DNA from: Labrenzia sp. OB1
GTDB lineage: Bacteria > Pseudomonadota > Alphaproteobacteria > Rhizobiales > Stappiaceae
Reading direction: 5' to 3'
Assembly (NCBI RefSeq): GCF_001624695.1
Contig: NZ_JSEP01000005.1
Coordinates: forward strand, 1 to 64,000
DNA: 64,000 nt
Part shown: positions 1 through 8,158 of the stretch, in pieces
Numbering within the stretch: the first letter of the stretch is position 1
Layout: the number at the start of each line of letters is the position of its first letter
Position numbers and translations under genes: made by a program
Notes under the pieces: model-generated
What the model was told of the DNA's origin: nothing
What the model saw: the letters and a program-made list of their open reading frames with translations, nothing else
The model's database searches: none

Positions 1-201
1 GCGCGCGCCGTCGTCCGGCGACCACAATCCTTTCTTCTTCAGCTCACGCCGCCAAGTATAGATCTGCTGTCGGCTCACATCGTGGCGCTGCGCAACCTGG
101 GTCACCGTCGCGCCATCAACCCCGACCGACATCACGATCCCGAGCTTGTCCTCATCTCGCCACCGCCTTCGCCGCTCAACTCCAAGAATTTCACCACGCA
201 T
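1..201 (-). CDS. tnpA: IS66-family TnpA-type transposase accessory protein, partial at left edge
   Basis: Reading the minus strand from an ATG at 201, the frame stays open to the window edge (67 codons). The product begins MRGEILGVERRRRWRDEDK and carries a helix-turn-helix stretch (VTQVAQRHDVSRQQIYTWRR), then KKGLWSP. This is the pattern of the small first ORF of IS66 elements (Pfam transposase_8-like HTH), which precedes tnpB and the large tnpC transposase; those would lie left of the window. The gene is cut by the edge, so whether the element is intact cannot be judged. A possible element end (minus-strand GTAAG at 253-249) lies about 50 bp upstream of the start codon. Confidence 0.75.
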   Translation of the reverse strand, partial: MRGEILGVERRRRWRDEDKLGIVMSVGVDGATVTQVAQRHDVSRQQIYTWRRELKKKGLWSPDDGAR

Positions 202-253
202 CGACAACCCCGCATAAGACACGTCGCAAACGACGTCGTTATGCACGTCTCTT
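1..253 (-). mobile_element. Right-hand end of an IS66-type insertion sequence (partial)
   Basis: The tnpA-like frame at the left edge implies an insertion sequence entering the window. The outer boundary is a guess: on the minus strand GTAAG occurs at 253-249, and IS66 termini commonly begin GTAAGC. A short palindromic stretch (ACGTCG...CGACGT, about 221-237) lies between this point and the start codon. No second terminal repeat can be seen here, so the end coordinate is tentative. Confidence 0.4.
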
Positions 254-1189
254 ACAATAATCGGTTCAAGTCAGGCAGGCGGTGGCAATCGGGTGGTTAC
301 GCTGGTTACAATGCTGGATCGTTTTCGAGTCGCTTTGTGAACATGATCGGTGTGCAGCACGCTCGTTCGATAGACGATACAATTTATGAGCGTCTCTTGG
401 CTCGAAACGCCTTTGCCAGCGTGGAGCTGGCTGCTTCGCACACCGCAACATCCCATTTGTATAGGCTGTCATCGGTTCTCACGAAATGTCTGGCGGCAGC
501 CTATTACGGCCGCAAGCTAGTCATGGTGCGTAAAGAGATGCGAGACTTAGTGCTGGAGCACTATCAAATACTGGCGGCGGAACATGTGAGTGAAACGCTC
601 TTCATAGTTCCAGTCCAAAAAAAATGACGGCATGGCCGTCACATTCAAAGTGTCGCACGACTTTGCACACTTAACAAGGAATTTCGTCTCCAATTTGGGG
701 CAGCCATAATACTCTGCGGGATGCAGACTTTCGTTTCGACCACAAGCAATGGTCGCTCAGCTGATCCAACAGTCCCAACCCGACTGTCTCCTCCAGGACT
801 GGAGCCGACATTTCGCAACAAATGGTGCAATGACCGCTCCGGGCCGAGAGCGGCATCGCTCACACACAAGCCGAATGTCTGCTTACACAGGTTCGTTCCC
901 GTAACTTGCCTGAAAGCTTACTGCCCCTTTCCGGTCATTTGTACCTGTGGAGCGAAAGTCAGTTTCCCGCCCGAACCGCCACCACTCGGACCGCCTTGTT
1001 CTCCACAACGAAACAGAACCCGCAAGCCTTTCCCCCCTCAGTTGACACCCCCTCCCTCCACCGCTACTCCTTCCCCATGGGGTTCCTGCGAACGCCCCGT
1101 GAGGCTCAGGCTCAAGATTCGCGAGCGACATTTGTTTCGGCGCCGGTGGCGGCGGCAAGTGTGTTCGATTGAGGATCAAGGAGCCGAAA
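254..1189. other. Gene-poor stretch between the IS66 end and chrB
   Basis: About 0.94 kb without a gene I can support. A plus-strand frame 82-627 overlaps tnpA on the opposite strand and has no recognisable domain; its part after 254 has fairly ordinary amino-acid composition, so a small unknown protein cannot be excluded. From about 700 to 1165 the frames are rich in Pro, Arg, Ser and Cys in every direction, typical of non-coding GC-rich DNA. A minus-strand terminator-like hairpin sits at 617-641. No promoter for chrB could be fixed. Confidence 0.5.
617..641 (-). terminator. Rho-independent terminator-like hairpin, minus strand
   Basis: A perfect 7-bp stem (TGACGGC 625-631, loop ATG, GCCGTCA 635-641) is followed on the minus strand by eight T residues (A tract 617-624). 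A minus-strand frame of 74 codons (645-869) stops 4 nt before the hairpin, but its composition is not convincing, so the transcript served by this terminator is unknown. Confidence 0.6.
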
Positions 1190-2053
1190 ATGCCAGCCCC
1201 CAATGAAATCACCATCTCCAATCTGCAGCGCCTGATCGGTACGCCGGACTGCCCGGTTATCGTCGATATTTCCATCGATCCGGACTTCGACGAGGACCCG
1301 TATTTCATCCCCGGTTCGTTCCGGCACCCGCATACGGATAAACGCGGGCTTGTCGAGCGGCTGGACGGACGGCCCTGCGTCATCACCTGCCAGCGCGGGA
1401 TCAAGCTCAGTCAGGGGCTGGTCGCCTGGCTGCGCTCGGAAGGGGTTCAGGCGGAATATCTGTCCGGCGGCATGTATGCGTGGCGGGACACGCCCGGAAC
1501 CCTGCGCATCCCCGCCGGGTCGATCCCGAAGCCGGTCGATGGCGCGACGCTGTGGGTCACACGGCACCGCCCTAAAATCGACCGTATCGCGTGCCCGTGG
1601 CTGATCCGGCGGTTTGTCGACCCAAAGGCCCGGTTTCTGTTCGTGTCCCCCGTCGAGGTGGAAGGCGTGGCGAGCCGCTATGGCGCGACGCCGTTCGACA
1701 TCGAGAACGTTCATTTCTCGCACCACGGAGACCGCTGCACCTTCGATACGATGCTGGAGACGTTCGAGCTCAAGAGTGCGGCCCTGGAGCGTCTGGCGGA
1801 TGTCATTCGCGCGGCCGATACCAACCGGCACGATCTGTCGCCCCAGGCGGCGGGCCTGCTGGCGGTCTCGGTCGGCCTGTCGCGGCAGTATTCGGACGAT
1901 GTGAAGCAGCTTGACGCCGGCATGACCGTCTATGACGCGCTCTATCGCTGGGCGCGGGACGGGTTCGAGGAAGGCCACGACTGGATACCTTCTTCCGGTT
2001 CAGCCTCCACCCCGGCCTCCTCATCTGCCACCAAAGCGGAGCCGTGGTCCTGA
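1190..2053 (+). CDS. chrB: Chromate resistance protein ChrB (rhodanese-like domain plus ChrB C-terminal domain)
   Basis: The 287-aa product has two parts. Residues 1-95 resemble a rhodanese domain with a candidate active-site Cys67 in VITCQRGIK and the closing SGGMYAW motif. Residues 105-260 match the ChrB domain (WVTRHRPKIDRIACPWLIRRFVD). ChrB proteins are chromate-responsive regulators or accessory factors of the ChrA efflux pump. The start is ATG 1190 with AAGGAG six nt upstream; an in-frame TTG at 1169 lies before the ribosome site and is rejected. The stop overlaps the likely start of chrA by one base (TGATG), so the two genes should be co-translated. The tail after residue 262 is Ser/Ala-rich and probably unstructured. 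Confidence 0.9.
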   Translation: MPAPNEITISNLQRLIGTPDCPVIVDISIDPDFDEDPYFIPGSFRHPHTDKRGLVERLDGRPCVITCQRGIKLSQGLVAWLRSEGVQAEYLSGGMYAWRDTPGTLRIPAGSIPKPVDGATLWVTRHRPKIDRIACPWLIRRFVDPKARFLFVSPVEVEGVASRYGATPFDIENVHFSHHGDRCTFDTMLETFELKSAALERLADVIRAADTNRHDLSPQAAGLLAVSVGLSRQYSDDVKQLDAGMTVYDALYRWARDGFEEGHDWIPSSGSASTPASSSATKAEPWS

Positions 2054-3357
2054 TGACGGCGAATGAAAACGCGAACGGGGACGGCGTGCCGTCCCTTGCC
2101 GCTGCGACGCGGGTGTGGGCGCGGATCGGGGTGCTGTCGTTCGGCGGGCCCGCGGCCCAGATCGCGCTCATGCACCGGGAGGTGGTCGAGGACCGCCGCT
2201 GGCTTTCAGAGCAGAGCTTTTTGAACGCGCTGTCGTTCTGCATGCTTCTGCCCGGACCGGAAGCCATGCAACTGGCGACCTATGCGGGCTGGCGGATGCA
2301 CGGCACGGTCGGCGGCCTCGTGGCGGGGCTGCTGTTCGTGCTGCCGGGGGCGGCGTTGATGCTGCTGCTGGCTGCGCTTTACGTGACCTTCGGGGCGATG
2401 CCGCTGGTGCAGGCGCTGTTCCTGGGCGTCAAGGCGGCGGTTCTGGTGATCGTGCTCGAGGCGCTGCTGCGCATCTCCCGGCGGGCGCTCACCCGTCCTT
2501 TGCACTATTGGATCGCGGCGGGGGCCTTCGTGGCGCTGTTCGTCTTCGATGCGCCCTATCCGCTGCTCATAGCGGCTGCCGCGGCGGTTGGGCTGGTGTC
2601 GGGTAACGGGAGCGGGACGGGTGAGGTTGCGCAGGGGCGGGCGGCTGTCAGCCCCTGGGGCACGGTGCGGACAATCATGGTCTGGCTGGCGCTGTGGTGG
2701 TGTCCGCTGCTCTTGCTGGAATTTGTCTTTCCCGGGCAGGTGCTGGGCGAAATCGGCCGGTTCTTCTCTGTGCTGGCGACGGTCACCTTCGGCGGCGCCT
2801 ATGCCGTGCTGGCCTATATGGCGCAGGAGGCGGTCAGCGGCTTCGGCTGGCTGAGCGCGGCTGAAATGGCGGATGCGCTGGGCCTGGCCGAAACAACGCC
2901 GGGTCCGCTGATCCTGGTCACCGAATTTGTCGGCTTTCTGGCGGCGGCGCGCGACGGGGCAGGCGCACCGGATCTTGTCATGGGGGCGGCCGGGGCCGCT
3001 GTGACCCTGTGGGCGACCTTCGTTCCGTGTTTCCTGTGGGTCTTTGCCGGTGCGCCCTATATCGAGCGGCTTCATGCGATGCCGAAACTGAAAAGCGCGC
3101 TGGATGCGATCACGGCGGCGGTGGTCGGCGTGATCCTGAACCTGTCCATATGGTTCGCCCTGCAGGTCACGTTTTCGGACGTCTTCCGGCTGGACTTCGG
3201 ACCGCTCAGGCCCTTGCTGCCGGACGTGACCACGCTGGACTGGCGGGTGCCGGTGCTGACGCTGGTCGCGGGGCTGCTGGTGCTGCGCCTGCACAAGGGC
3301 ATCCCGCTGACCCTGACAGTCTGCGCGCTGCTGGGGCTCGGCCTGTCGCAGGTCTGA
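2053..3357 (+). CDS. chrA: Chromate transporter ChrA (two-domain form)
   Basis: A 434-aa integral membrane protein made of two homologous halves, each with the chromate-transport signature: ARIGVLSFGGPAAQIALM near the N-terminus and LATVTFGGAYAVLAYMAQEA in the second half. It also has the conserved LPGPEAMQLATYAGW and ETTPGPLILVTEFVGF segments. This is the long-chain ChrA of the CHR superfamily, which extrudes chromate across the inner membrane. The start is taken at ATG 2053, overlapping the chrB stop; GTG 2044 is an alternative. About ten hydrophobic segments are visible. No terminator is seen before nirK, 158 nt downstream. Confidence 0.95.
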   Translation: MTANENANGDGVPSLAAATRVWARIGVLSFGGPAAQIALMHREVVEDRRWLSEQSFLNALSFCMLLPGPEAMQLATYAGWRMHGTVGGLVAGLLFVLPGAALMLLLAALYVTFGAMPLVQALFLGVKAAVLVIVLEALLRISRRALTRPLHYWIAAGAFVALFVFDAPYPLLIAAAAAVGLVSGNGSGTGEVAQGRAAVSPWGTVRTIMVWLALWWCPLLLLEFVFPGQVLGEIGRFFSVLATVTFGGAYAVLAYMAQEAVSGFGWLSAAEMADALGLAETTPGPLILVTEFVGFLAAARDGAGAPDLVMGAAGAAVTLWATFVPCFLWVFAGAPYIERLHAMPKLKSALDAITAAVVGVILNLSIWFALQVTFSDVFRLDFGPLRPLLPDVTTLDWRVPVLTLVAGLLVLRLHKGIPLTLTVCALLGLGLSQV

Positions 3358-3433
3358 CGGGCAGCGGTGCCCAGGCGCTCCGGGGCGGCCGTTCGAACCG
3401 CGCCAGCGCGGTCTCCCGGCCCGGAATGCGTCT

Positions 3434-3453
3434 ACGTTGTTCTGGAACAACGT
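3434..3453. promoter_or_regulatory. NnrR/Crp-Fnr-type operator upstream of nirK
   Basis: A perfect 20-bp palindrome, ACGTTGTTCTGGAACAACGT, contains TTG-N8-CAA (3437-3450), the pattern bound by NnrR/DNR-type NO regulators. Its centre lies 72 nt before the nirK ATG. Matching sites occur before pseudoazurin and norC. Confidence 0.8.
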
Positions 3454-3515
3454 GGCGCGCAGGCCGACTTGCTAAATCCCTCTCCGACGGAATTTGAAAC
3501 CGGAAGGAGAGACCG

Positions 3516-4664
3516 ATGTTGACGCGTAGAGCTGCATTGATGGGTGCCGCAGGCATTGCCGCGAGCCCGCTTGTCGTAAAGGCCGCACAGGGCGAGGAAA
3601 TCATGGACACGTCCATGGCGCCGCCGGTCGACCTGTCCACCCTCACACGCATCAAGCACAAGCTGGTGGCGCCACCCTTCGTGCATGCGCACGACCAGGT
3701 CGGCCCCGCCGAGCCGCGGATCGTCGAATTCGAGATGAAGATCGTCGAGAAGGAAATGCAGATCGCCGACGACGCCTATCTGCAGGCCATGACCTTCAAC
3801 GGCTCGGTGCCCGGTCCGCTGATGGTGGTGCATGAAGGCGATTATGTCGAACTGACGCTGTTCAACAGCGCCGACAACATGATGCAGCACAATATCGATT
3901 TTCATTCCGCCACCGGCGCCCTGGGCGGCGGCTCGCTGACGCTGGTCAATCCGGGCGAAAAGACCACGCTGCGCTTCAAGGCGACGCGGCCGGGCACCTT
4001 TGTCTATCACTGTGCACCGGGCGGCCCGATGATCCCCTGGCACGTCGTTTCCGGCATGTCGGGCGCCATCATGGTGCTGCCGCGCGACGGGCTAAGCGAT
4101 CACAACGGCCAGCCCGTGACCTACGACCGGGTCTATTATATCGGCGAGAACGACTTCTATATCCCCAAGGACGAGAACGGCGATTACATGCGGTTCGAGG
4201 ATGTCGGCGACAGCTATTCCGATACGCTCGAGGTGATGAACGGGCTGATCCCCAGCCATGTGGTGTTCAACGGCAAGGTCGGCGCCCTGACCGGCGAAGG
4301 TGCGCTGACGGCCGCCCAGGGCGAGCGGGTGCTGTTCGTCCACAGTCAGGCCAACCGGGACTCCCGGCCGCACCTGATCGGCGGACACGGCGATCTGGTC
4401 TGGGAAATGGGCAAGTTCAACAACCCGCCCGACCGGGATCTGGAAACCTGGTTCATCCGTGGCGGTTCCGCCGGGGCGGCGCTCTATGAGTTCCTGCAGC
4501 CGGGCGTCTACGCCTATGTGAACCACAATCTGATCGAGGCCGTGAACCTCGGCGCCACGGCACATGTGCTGGTGGAAGGCGACTGGAACAACGATCTGAT
4601 GGAACAGGTGGTCGCTCCCACGGAATATGACAGCGCCTTCGAGGGCAAGACTGCGCTGCCGTGA
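3516..4664 (+). CDS. nirK: Copper-containing nitrite reductase NirK
   Basis: The enzyme reduces nitrite to nitric oxide in the periplasm. The 382-aa precursor starts with a twin-arginine-type signal ([13 protein letters not shown]), then two cupredoxin domains. Ligands can be read directly: type 1 copper His125, Cys166, His176, Met181; type 2 copper His130, His165, His337; catalytic pair Asp128 and His286 ([10 protein letters not shown]). The Cys-to-His loop reads [11 protein letters not shown], one residue longer than in the Alcaligenes-type enzyme. ATG 3516 has GGAGAG just upstream. A palindromic NnrR-type box lies 72 nt before the start and a hairpin terminator follows the gene. Electrons probably come from the pseudoazurin encoded 2 kb away. 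Confidence 0.98.
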   Translation: MLTRRAALMGAAGIAASPLVVKAAQGEEIMDTSMAPPVDLSTLTRIKHKLVAPPFVHAHDQVGPAEPRIVEFEMKIVEKEMQIADDAYLQAMTFNGSVPGPLMVVHEGDYVELTLFNSADNMMQHNIDFHSATGALGGGSLTLVNPGEKTTLRFKATRPGTFVYHCAPGGPMIPWHVVSGMSGAIMVLPRDGLSDHNGQPVTYDRVYYIGENDFYIPKDENGDYMRFEDVGDSYSDTLEVMNGLIPSHVVFNGKVGALTGEGALTAAQGERVLFVHSQANRDSRPHLIGGHGDLVWEMGKFNNPPDRDLETWFIRGGSAGAALYEFLQPGVYAYVNHNLIEAVNLGATAHVLVEGDWNNDLMEQVVAPTEYDSAFEGKTALP

Positions 4665-4689
4665 CAGCGGCCGGGGCAATCCCGGACCT

Positions 4690-4723
4690 GGGGGCGGCCG
4701 TTTTTGCGGCGGCCCCCTTTTTT
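4690..4723 (+). terminator. Intrinsic terminator after nirK
   Basis: GGGGGC-G-GCCG (4690-4700), loop TTTTTG, CGGC-G-GCCCCC (4707-4717), then six T residues. One internal G-G mismatch. It lies between nirK and nirV, so nirV may receive only read-through transcription. Confidence 0.75.
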
Positions 4724-4742
4724 CATGTGAAAGGGGACTGAA

Positions 4743-5567
4743 ATGAACTCCCTCCTTCCGGCCGGTGCGGCCCTGTCGGTCATGGCAGCCGCCGCAGCGG
4801 TGAGCGTGTGGACGCTGACCCGGCCCGCCATCACGGACCTGCCGGAAACCGTCGTGATCGCACCGGGAGAATACAGCTACCGGCCCGCCGGGGCGTATCG
4901 CTTTTACGGAAAACTGGTCGACGCGCCGCTGGAAACGCAGGTTGCTGACACGCCTCTGGAGATCATGAAATTTCAGGTGAGCCGCGCCGAATATGCCGCC
5001 TGTGTGGCCGATGGCGCCTGTCAGGCGTCCGTCGTCTCGCTGGGCGGCAGCGCTACAAGCGCGGAGCTGCCGCAAACCGAGGTCAACTGGTATGACGCAA
5101 CGGCCTATGCGGCCTGGTTCTCGCGCCAGACCCGCCAGCACTGGCGTCTGCCCGATGACCGGGAATGGCAGCGTGCGGCGGCAGAACGGTTTTTCGAGGA
5201 CGAGATCGTTGCCGAAGACGAGGACGATCCGGCACAGCGTTGGCTGGCCGCCTATGCGCGCAACGTCGCCGCGCGGGGCGATGCCGAGCCGGAGCCACAA
5301 CCGCGCGGAACCTTCGGCGAGAACTCCCTCGGGGTGGTCGACATGTCCGGCAACGTCTGGGAATGGACCACGACCTGCGTGACCAACGCGGAGCTGACGG
5401 CCGATGGCGTTCCGCCCTTAAAGCAGCCGGAATATTGCGGCGCGCATATCGCTGAGGGCAAGCACCGGGCGATCATAGTCGATCTCGTGCGCAACCCGAA
5501 GGTGGGTGGCTGTGCCGCCGGTTTGCCGGCGGACTATGTGGGGTTCCGGCTGGTGCGGGCCAGATAG
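4743..5567 (+). CDS. nirV: NirV, formylglycine-generating-enzyme (SUMF1) family protein of denitrification clusters
   Basis: A 274-aa protein with an N-terminal hydrophobic segment (residues 5-25) that should direct it to the membrane or periplasm, followed by an FGE-sulfatase fold: TPLEIMKFQVSRAEYAACV, PQTEVNWYDATAYAAW, WRLPDDREWQRAA, and the hallmark MSGNVWEW. NirV proteins typically sit directly after nirK; their exact role in nitrite reductase maturation is not settled. ATG 4743 has AAGGGG ten nt upstream. The gap to nirK holds a terminator. The 3' end overlaps the convergent nnrS gene by 34 bp (5534-5567). Confidence 0.9.
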   Translation: MNSLLPAGAALSVMAAAAAVSVWTLTRPAITDLPETVVIAPGEYSYRPAGAYRFYGKLVDAPLETQVADTPLEIMKFQVSRAEYAACVADGACQASVVSLGGSATSAELPQTEVNWYDATAYAAWFSRQTRQHWRLPDDREWQRAAAERFFEDEIVAEDEDDPAQRWLAAYARNVAARGDAEPEPQPRGTFGENSLGVVDMSGNVWEWTTTCVTNAELTADGVPPLKQPEYCGAHIAEGKHRAIIVDLVRNPKVGGCAAGLPADYVGFRLVRAR

Positions 5568-6715
5568 GGGCCGATGCGCAGGGCGAAGAGTGAAAAGCCC
5601 GCGGCCCACAACAGCGCGGCGATCCAGACCCCGCTCATGCCGGCGAAGGACACATCCGGGAAACAGGCCCGGACCAGCGCCGCCAGGAAAACCATAGACG
5701 CGGCGGCCGTCAGAACCGGCCCGGCCACAAGCGCGTGGCCGGTGTGACCGAGCGAGGCGCGCATCATCACCGCAAGGGTCATGCCGCCGATGGCGCCGAT
5801 GCCGAGCAGATGCAGGCCAACGGCAGCAGGCAACAGGCCGAAGGACGCAGCCGCCGACGCCGCAAGGCCGAGGGGCACAAACGCGTAGGCCACATGCAGC
5901 ATCAGCAGCAAAGGTGAGGGCGCCGTGCGCAGGCCCTGCCAGCGGCTCAGGCGCAGTGCGTGCAATGCGGCGGCGATCAGCAGCAATCCTCCCGCCGCGC
6001 CGCCATCGGGATGAAACACCCATGTCAGCAGGGCAAGGGCGCCGGCCACCAGGCAGAGCGCGTCGAAGCGGCTGGCGGGGGCCGGCAGATGTGCGGGGTC
6101 GCGTTTGACCAGCCAGTTGCGGGTGAAGCTGGGAATGATCCGGCCGCCGATCAGCGTGATCAGGAAGATCACAACTGCCAGACCCAGCCGGCGGCCCGTA
6201 TCGGCGCTGCCGTAGATTAGCGCCTCGACATGAAACAGCATGTTGGCTCCGAACAGGATGAGCACCGGCACCACGACCATCAGGTTGCGCCAGTTGCGAC
6301 CGGCGACGATCTCCACCACGGCCATCGACACGACCGCCGCCAGAAATCCGGTGTCGAACACCATCACCGCCACGGCTCCGAACTTCAAAAGACCGGCGCA
6401 GGCCAATCGTCCGGCGATCCACAGCGACACCAGCAGGAACAGCGGCCAGCCCCGTTTCGGCATCCGGCCCGTCCAGTTGGGGATCGCGGTAAACAGAAAT
6501 CCGGCGATGACGGCGGAAGCATAGCCGAACAGCATTTCATGGACATGCCAGTCGGTGGGCGTGAACGGGCCGGCAATCGTGACGCTTCCGTCCAGGATCA
6601 GCATCCAGACGACAATCGCCGCGATGGCGAATACCGAAGCGGCGAGGAAAAAGGGGCGGAAGCCGTAGCTGAACAGCGCCGGTCCGGCGAAGGATTTCGG
6701 GTTTGAACCTGACAT
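5534..6715 (-). CDS. nnrS: NnrS family multispanning membrane protein
   Basis: A 393-aa, roughly 12-helix membrane protein. The N-terminus has the NnrS signature (FSYGFRPFFLAA) and the adjoining DWHVHEMLFGYASAVIAGFLFTAIPNWTGR segment with conserved histidines that may bind heme and copper. NnrS is needed for resistance to nitrosative stress and is usually NnrR-controlled. The start is placed at ATG 6715 (MSGSNPKSF); the upstream extension of the frame is Arg/Ser-rich and lacks family similarity. The gene follows pseudoazurin on the same strand after 94 nt that contain a hairpin. Its last 34 bp overlap the end of nirV on the other strand. Confidence 0.92.
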   Translation of the reverse strand: MSGSNPKSFAGPALFSYGFRPFFLAASVFAIAAIVVWMLILDGSVTIAGPFTPTDWHVHEMLFGYASAVIAGFLFTAIPNWTGRMPKRGWPLFLLVSLWIAGRLACAGLLKFGAVAVMVFDTGFLAAVVSMAVVEIVAGRNWRNLMVVVPVLILFGANMLFHVEALIYGSADTGRRLGLAVVIFLITLIGGRIIPSFTRNWLVKRDPAHLPAPASRFDALCLVAGALALLTWVFHPDGGAAGGLLLIAAALHALRLSRWQGLRTAPSPLLLMLHVAYAFVPLGLAASAAASFGLLPAAVGLHLLGIGAIGGMTLAVMMRASLGHTGHALVAGPVLTAAASMVFLAALVRACFPDVSFAGMSGVWIAALLWAAGFSLFALRIGPYLARTSRNPT

Positions 6716-6756
6716 GGCAGTGCCTCCGGTCTTTTCGGCTTGCGTTCCAACAGAAA

Positions 6757-6785
6757 GGGGCGATGCCCGCTTGCGGCACCGCCCC
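6757..6785 (-). terminator. Hairpin between pseudoazurin and nnrS
   Basis: GGGGCGATGCC...GGCACCGCCCC forms an 11-bp stem with one G-T/A-C type mismatch position and a short loop. On the minus strand it is followed by TTTCTGTT. It probably ends or attenuates the pseudoazurin transcript before nnrS. Confidence 0.5.
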
Positions 6786-6809
6786 GTTTTCGATCCACAC
6801 GTCCGGCGG

Positions 6810-7241
6810 TTACCTGACCTTGGCGAAGATCTCTTCAAACCGCTTTCTGGATTTGCCCTTCTGCTTGACGGACTTTGCGGCTTCCAGGTTGGTGGCATCG
6901 CCGACCTGGATCAGCGCGACCATGCCCATGCCGTAGTGGGGCGTGCATTTGATGCCGTAGACACCTTCGGCCTCGACAACGAGCGAGAAATCCTTGCTCA
7001 TCTTGCTCTTGAAAGCGGGGACGCCGTCCGGGAGCATCCCCTTGATGCCTTCGGCATTGTGGCCCTTGTCGACGGAAAGGAACACGACCGTGTCGCCGGG
7101 GGCTGCCGCGACATAGTCGGGTTCGAACACCATGGATCCGGCCTCGCCCTTGTTGAGCATCTTGACTTCGTGGGTTTCCGCGAAGGCGGCCCCCGTCATC
7201 AGAGTGAGCGCGGCCACCAGCGTGAGCGTTTTGCGTAGCAT
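6810..7241 (-). CDS. Pseudoazurin, type 1 copper electron carrier
   Basis: A 143-aa precursor with a 21-residue signal peptide (cleavage after AAFA) and a mature cupredoxin starting ETHEVKMLNKG. Type 1 copper ligands are His61, Cys99, His102 and Met107; subtracting the signal peptide gives positions 40, 78, 81 and 86, the same as in classical pseudoazurins. It carries electrons from the bc1 complex to NirK. ATG 7241 has AAAGGG upstream; the longer frame to 7478 runs antisense into the regulator and is rejected. A TTG-N8-CAA box centred 78 nt before the start suggests NnrR control. Confidence 0.95.
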   Translation of the reverse strand: MLRKTLTLVAALTLMTGAAFAETHEVKMLNKGEAGSMVFEPDYVAAAPGDTVVFLSVDKGHNAEGIKGMLPDGVPAFKSKMSKDFSLVVEAEGVYGIKCTPHYGMGMVALIQVGDATNLEAAKSVKQKGKSRKRFEEIFAKVR

Positions 7242-7287
7242 CGGAAATCCCTTTCTTCGTTTCCGGTGTATTTTCTGTGGCCCCGTT

Positions 7288-8037
7288 ATGCTTAAGTCAC
7301 CGCGCAAAGACTTTGTGCTGCAACAAACTCCGGGACGACGCTTGAACAAGATCGACGAAAGTCTGCTGGCGGGCGTGCCGCCTTTCCGGCGTCTGGATCG
7401 CGGACAGATCCGGGAGATTCTCGACCTGGCCGTCGCCAAGCGGTTCGACGAGGGCGTGTCGGTGTTTTCGGAGGGCATGCCCGCGGAGCGGTTCTATCTT
7501 CTGCTCGACGGCTATATCCGCGCGGTGAAGACGACGGCCGGCGGCGAGCACATCATCGCCATGCATATCGCGCCCGGTCAGCTTTTCGGTATTGCGGCGG
7601 CGCTCGGGCGCGACACCTATCCCGCCACGGCCATGACGGCCGCCGAAACACTGGCCCTGTCGTGGCCGATGCGGCTCTGGGATGAGTTCACGTCGACCTA
7701 TGACGGGTTTGCCTCCGAGACCTACAAGGTCGTAGGTGACCGGTTGCAGGATATCCAGTCGCAATTGACCGAACTGGCGACACAGGCCGTGGAACAGCGG
7801 CTCGCCTCGGCGCTGCTCAGGATGGTCAACCAGTCCGGCAGGAAAGTCGACAACGGCATCGAAATCGCCTTCCCGGTGACGCGGCTGAACATTTCGGAAA
7901 TGACCGGCACCACGTTGCACACGGTCAGCCGGGTGCTGAGCGCCTGGCAGAAGCAGGGCATCGTGGAGAGCACGCGGCGGCACATCGTGGTGACCGAGCC
8001 GCATCAACTGGTGCTGCTAAGCGGGATATCGGGTTAG
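7288..8037 (+). CDS. nnrR: Crp/Fnr-family regulator of the NnrR/DNR type
   Basis: A 249-aa regulator (from ATG 7288) with a cyclic-nucleotide-binding-like sensor domain (about residues 35-150), a long dimer helix, and a C-terminal winged helix (residues 190-235) whose recognition helix reads TTLHTVSRVLSAW. It has no N-terminal cysteine cluster, so it is not an oxygen-sensing FNR; NnrR/DNR proteins respond to NO, probably via heme. Its position inside the nir-nor block supports that role. Start choice is uncertain: TTG 7342 (MNKIDESLL) gives a 231-aa protein and would leave the 7313-7326 operator outside the coding sequence. The stop codon lies inside an inverted-repeat element. Confidence 0.88.
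   Translation: MLKSPRKDFVLQQTPGRRLNKIDESLLAGVPPFRRLDRGQIREILDLAVAKRFDEGVSVFSEGMPAERFYLLLDGYIRAVKTTAGGEHIIAMHIAPGQLFGIAAALGRDTYPATAMTAAETLALSWPMRLWDEFTSTYDGFASETYKVVGDRLQDIQSQLTELATQAVEQRLASALLRMVNQSGRKVDNGIEIAFPVTRLNISEMTGTTLHTVSRVLSAWQKQGIVESTRRHIVVTEPHQLVLLSGISG
7313..7326. promoter_or_regulatory. NnrR-type operator between pseudoazurin and nnrR
   Basis: TTGTGCTGCAACAA matches TTG-N8-CAA with near-symmetric arms. It lies 78 nt (centre) before the pseudoazurin ATG and 16 nt before TTG 7342 of the regulator. It could activate pseudoazurin and at the same time repress or tune nnrR. Confidence 0.65.
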
Positions 8038-8149
8038 CGCATGTCGCGCTTAGATGGATTCGAAAATTCCGGAAACCACCCGAGGCAGCGTTTGCATTGC
8101 AAATGCGTTCGGGTGATTTCCTGAATTCAAATCAACGCGACATGCGCTA
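8035..8149. repeat. 115-bp imperfect inverted repeat with 14-bp perfect ends
   Basis: The ends TAGCGCATGTCGCG (8035-8048) and CGCGACATGCGCTA (8136-8149) are perfect reverse complements. Inside, further complementary blocks (GGAAACCACCCGA against TCGGGTGATTTCC, and GTTTGC against GCAAAT) meet near 8100, so the whole unit can fold into one long hairpin. The left end supplies the TAG stop of the regulator gene. It looks like a small non-coding MITE or REP-like element rather than a simple terminator, as no T tract follows. Confidence 0.75.
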
Positions 8150-8158
8150 GCCCGGCGC

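Noticed and set aside
2206..3450. 414-codon minus-strand frame opposite chrA
   Set aside because: Extremely rich in Arg, Gln and His, produced by the complement of hydrophobic chrA codons.
6740..6753. TTGCGTTCCAACAG, a near NnrR box before nnrS
   Set aside because: One half-site is broken (CAG for CAA) and it lies only about 30 nt before the nnrS start, too close for an activator.
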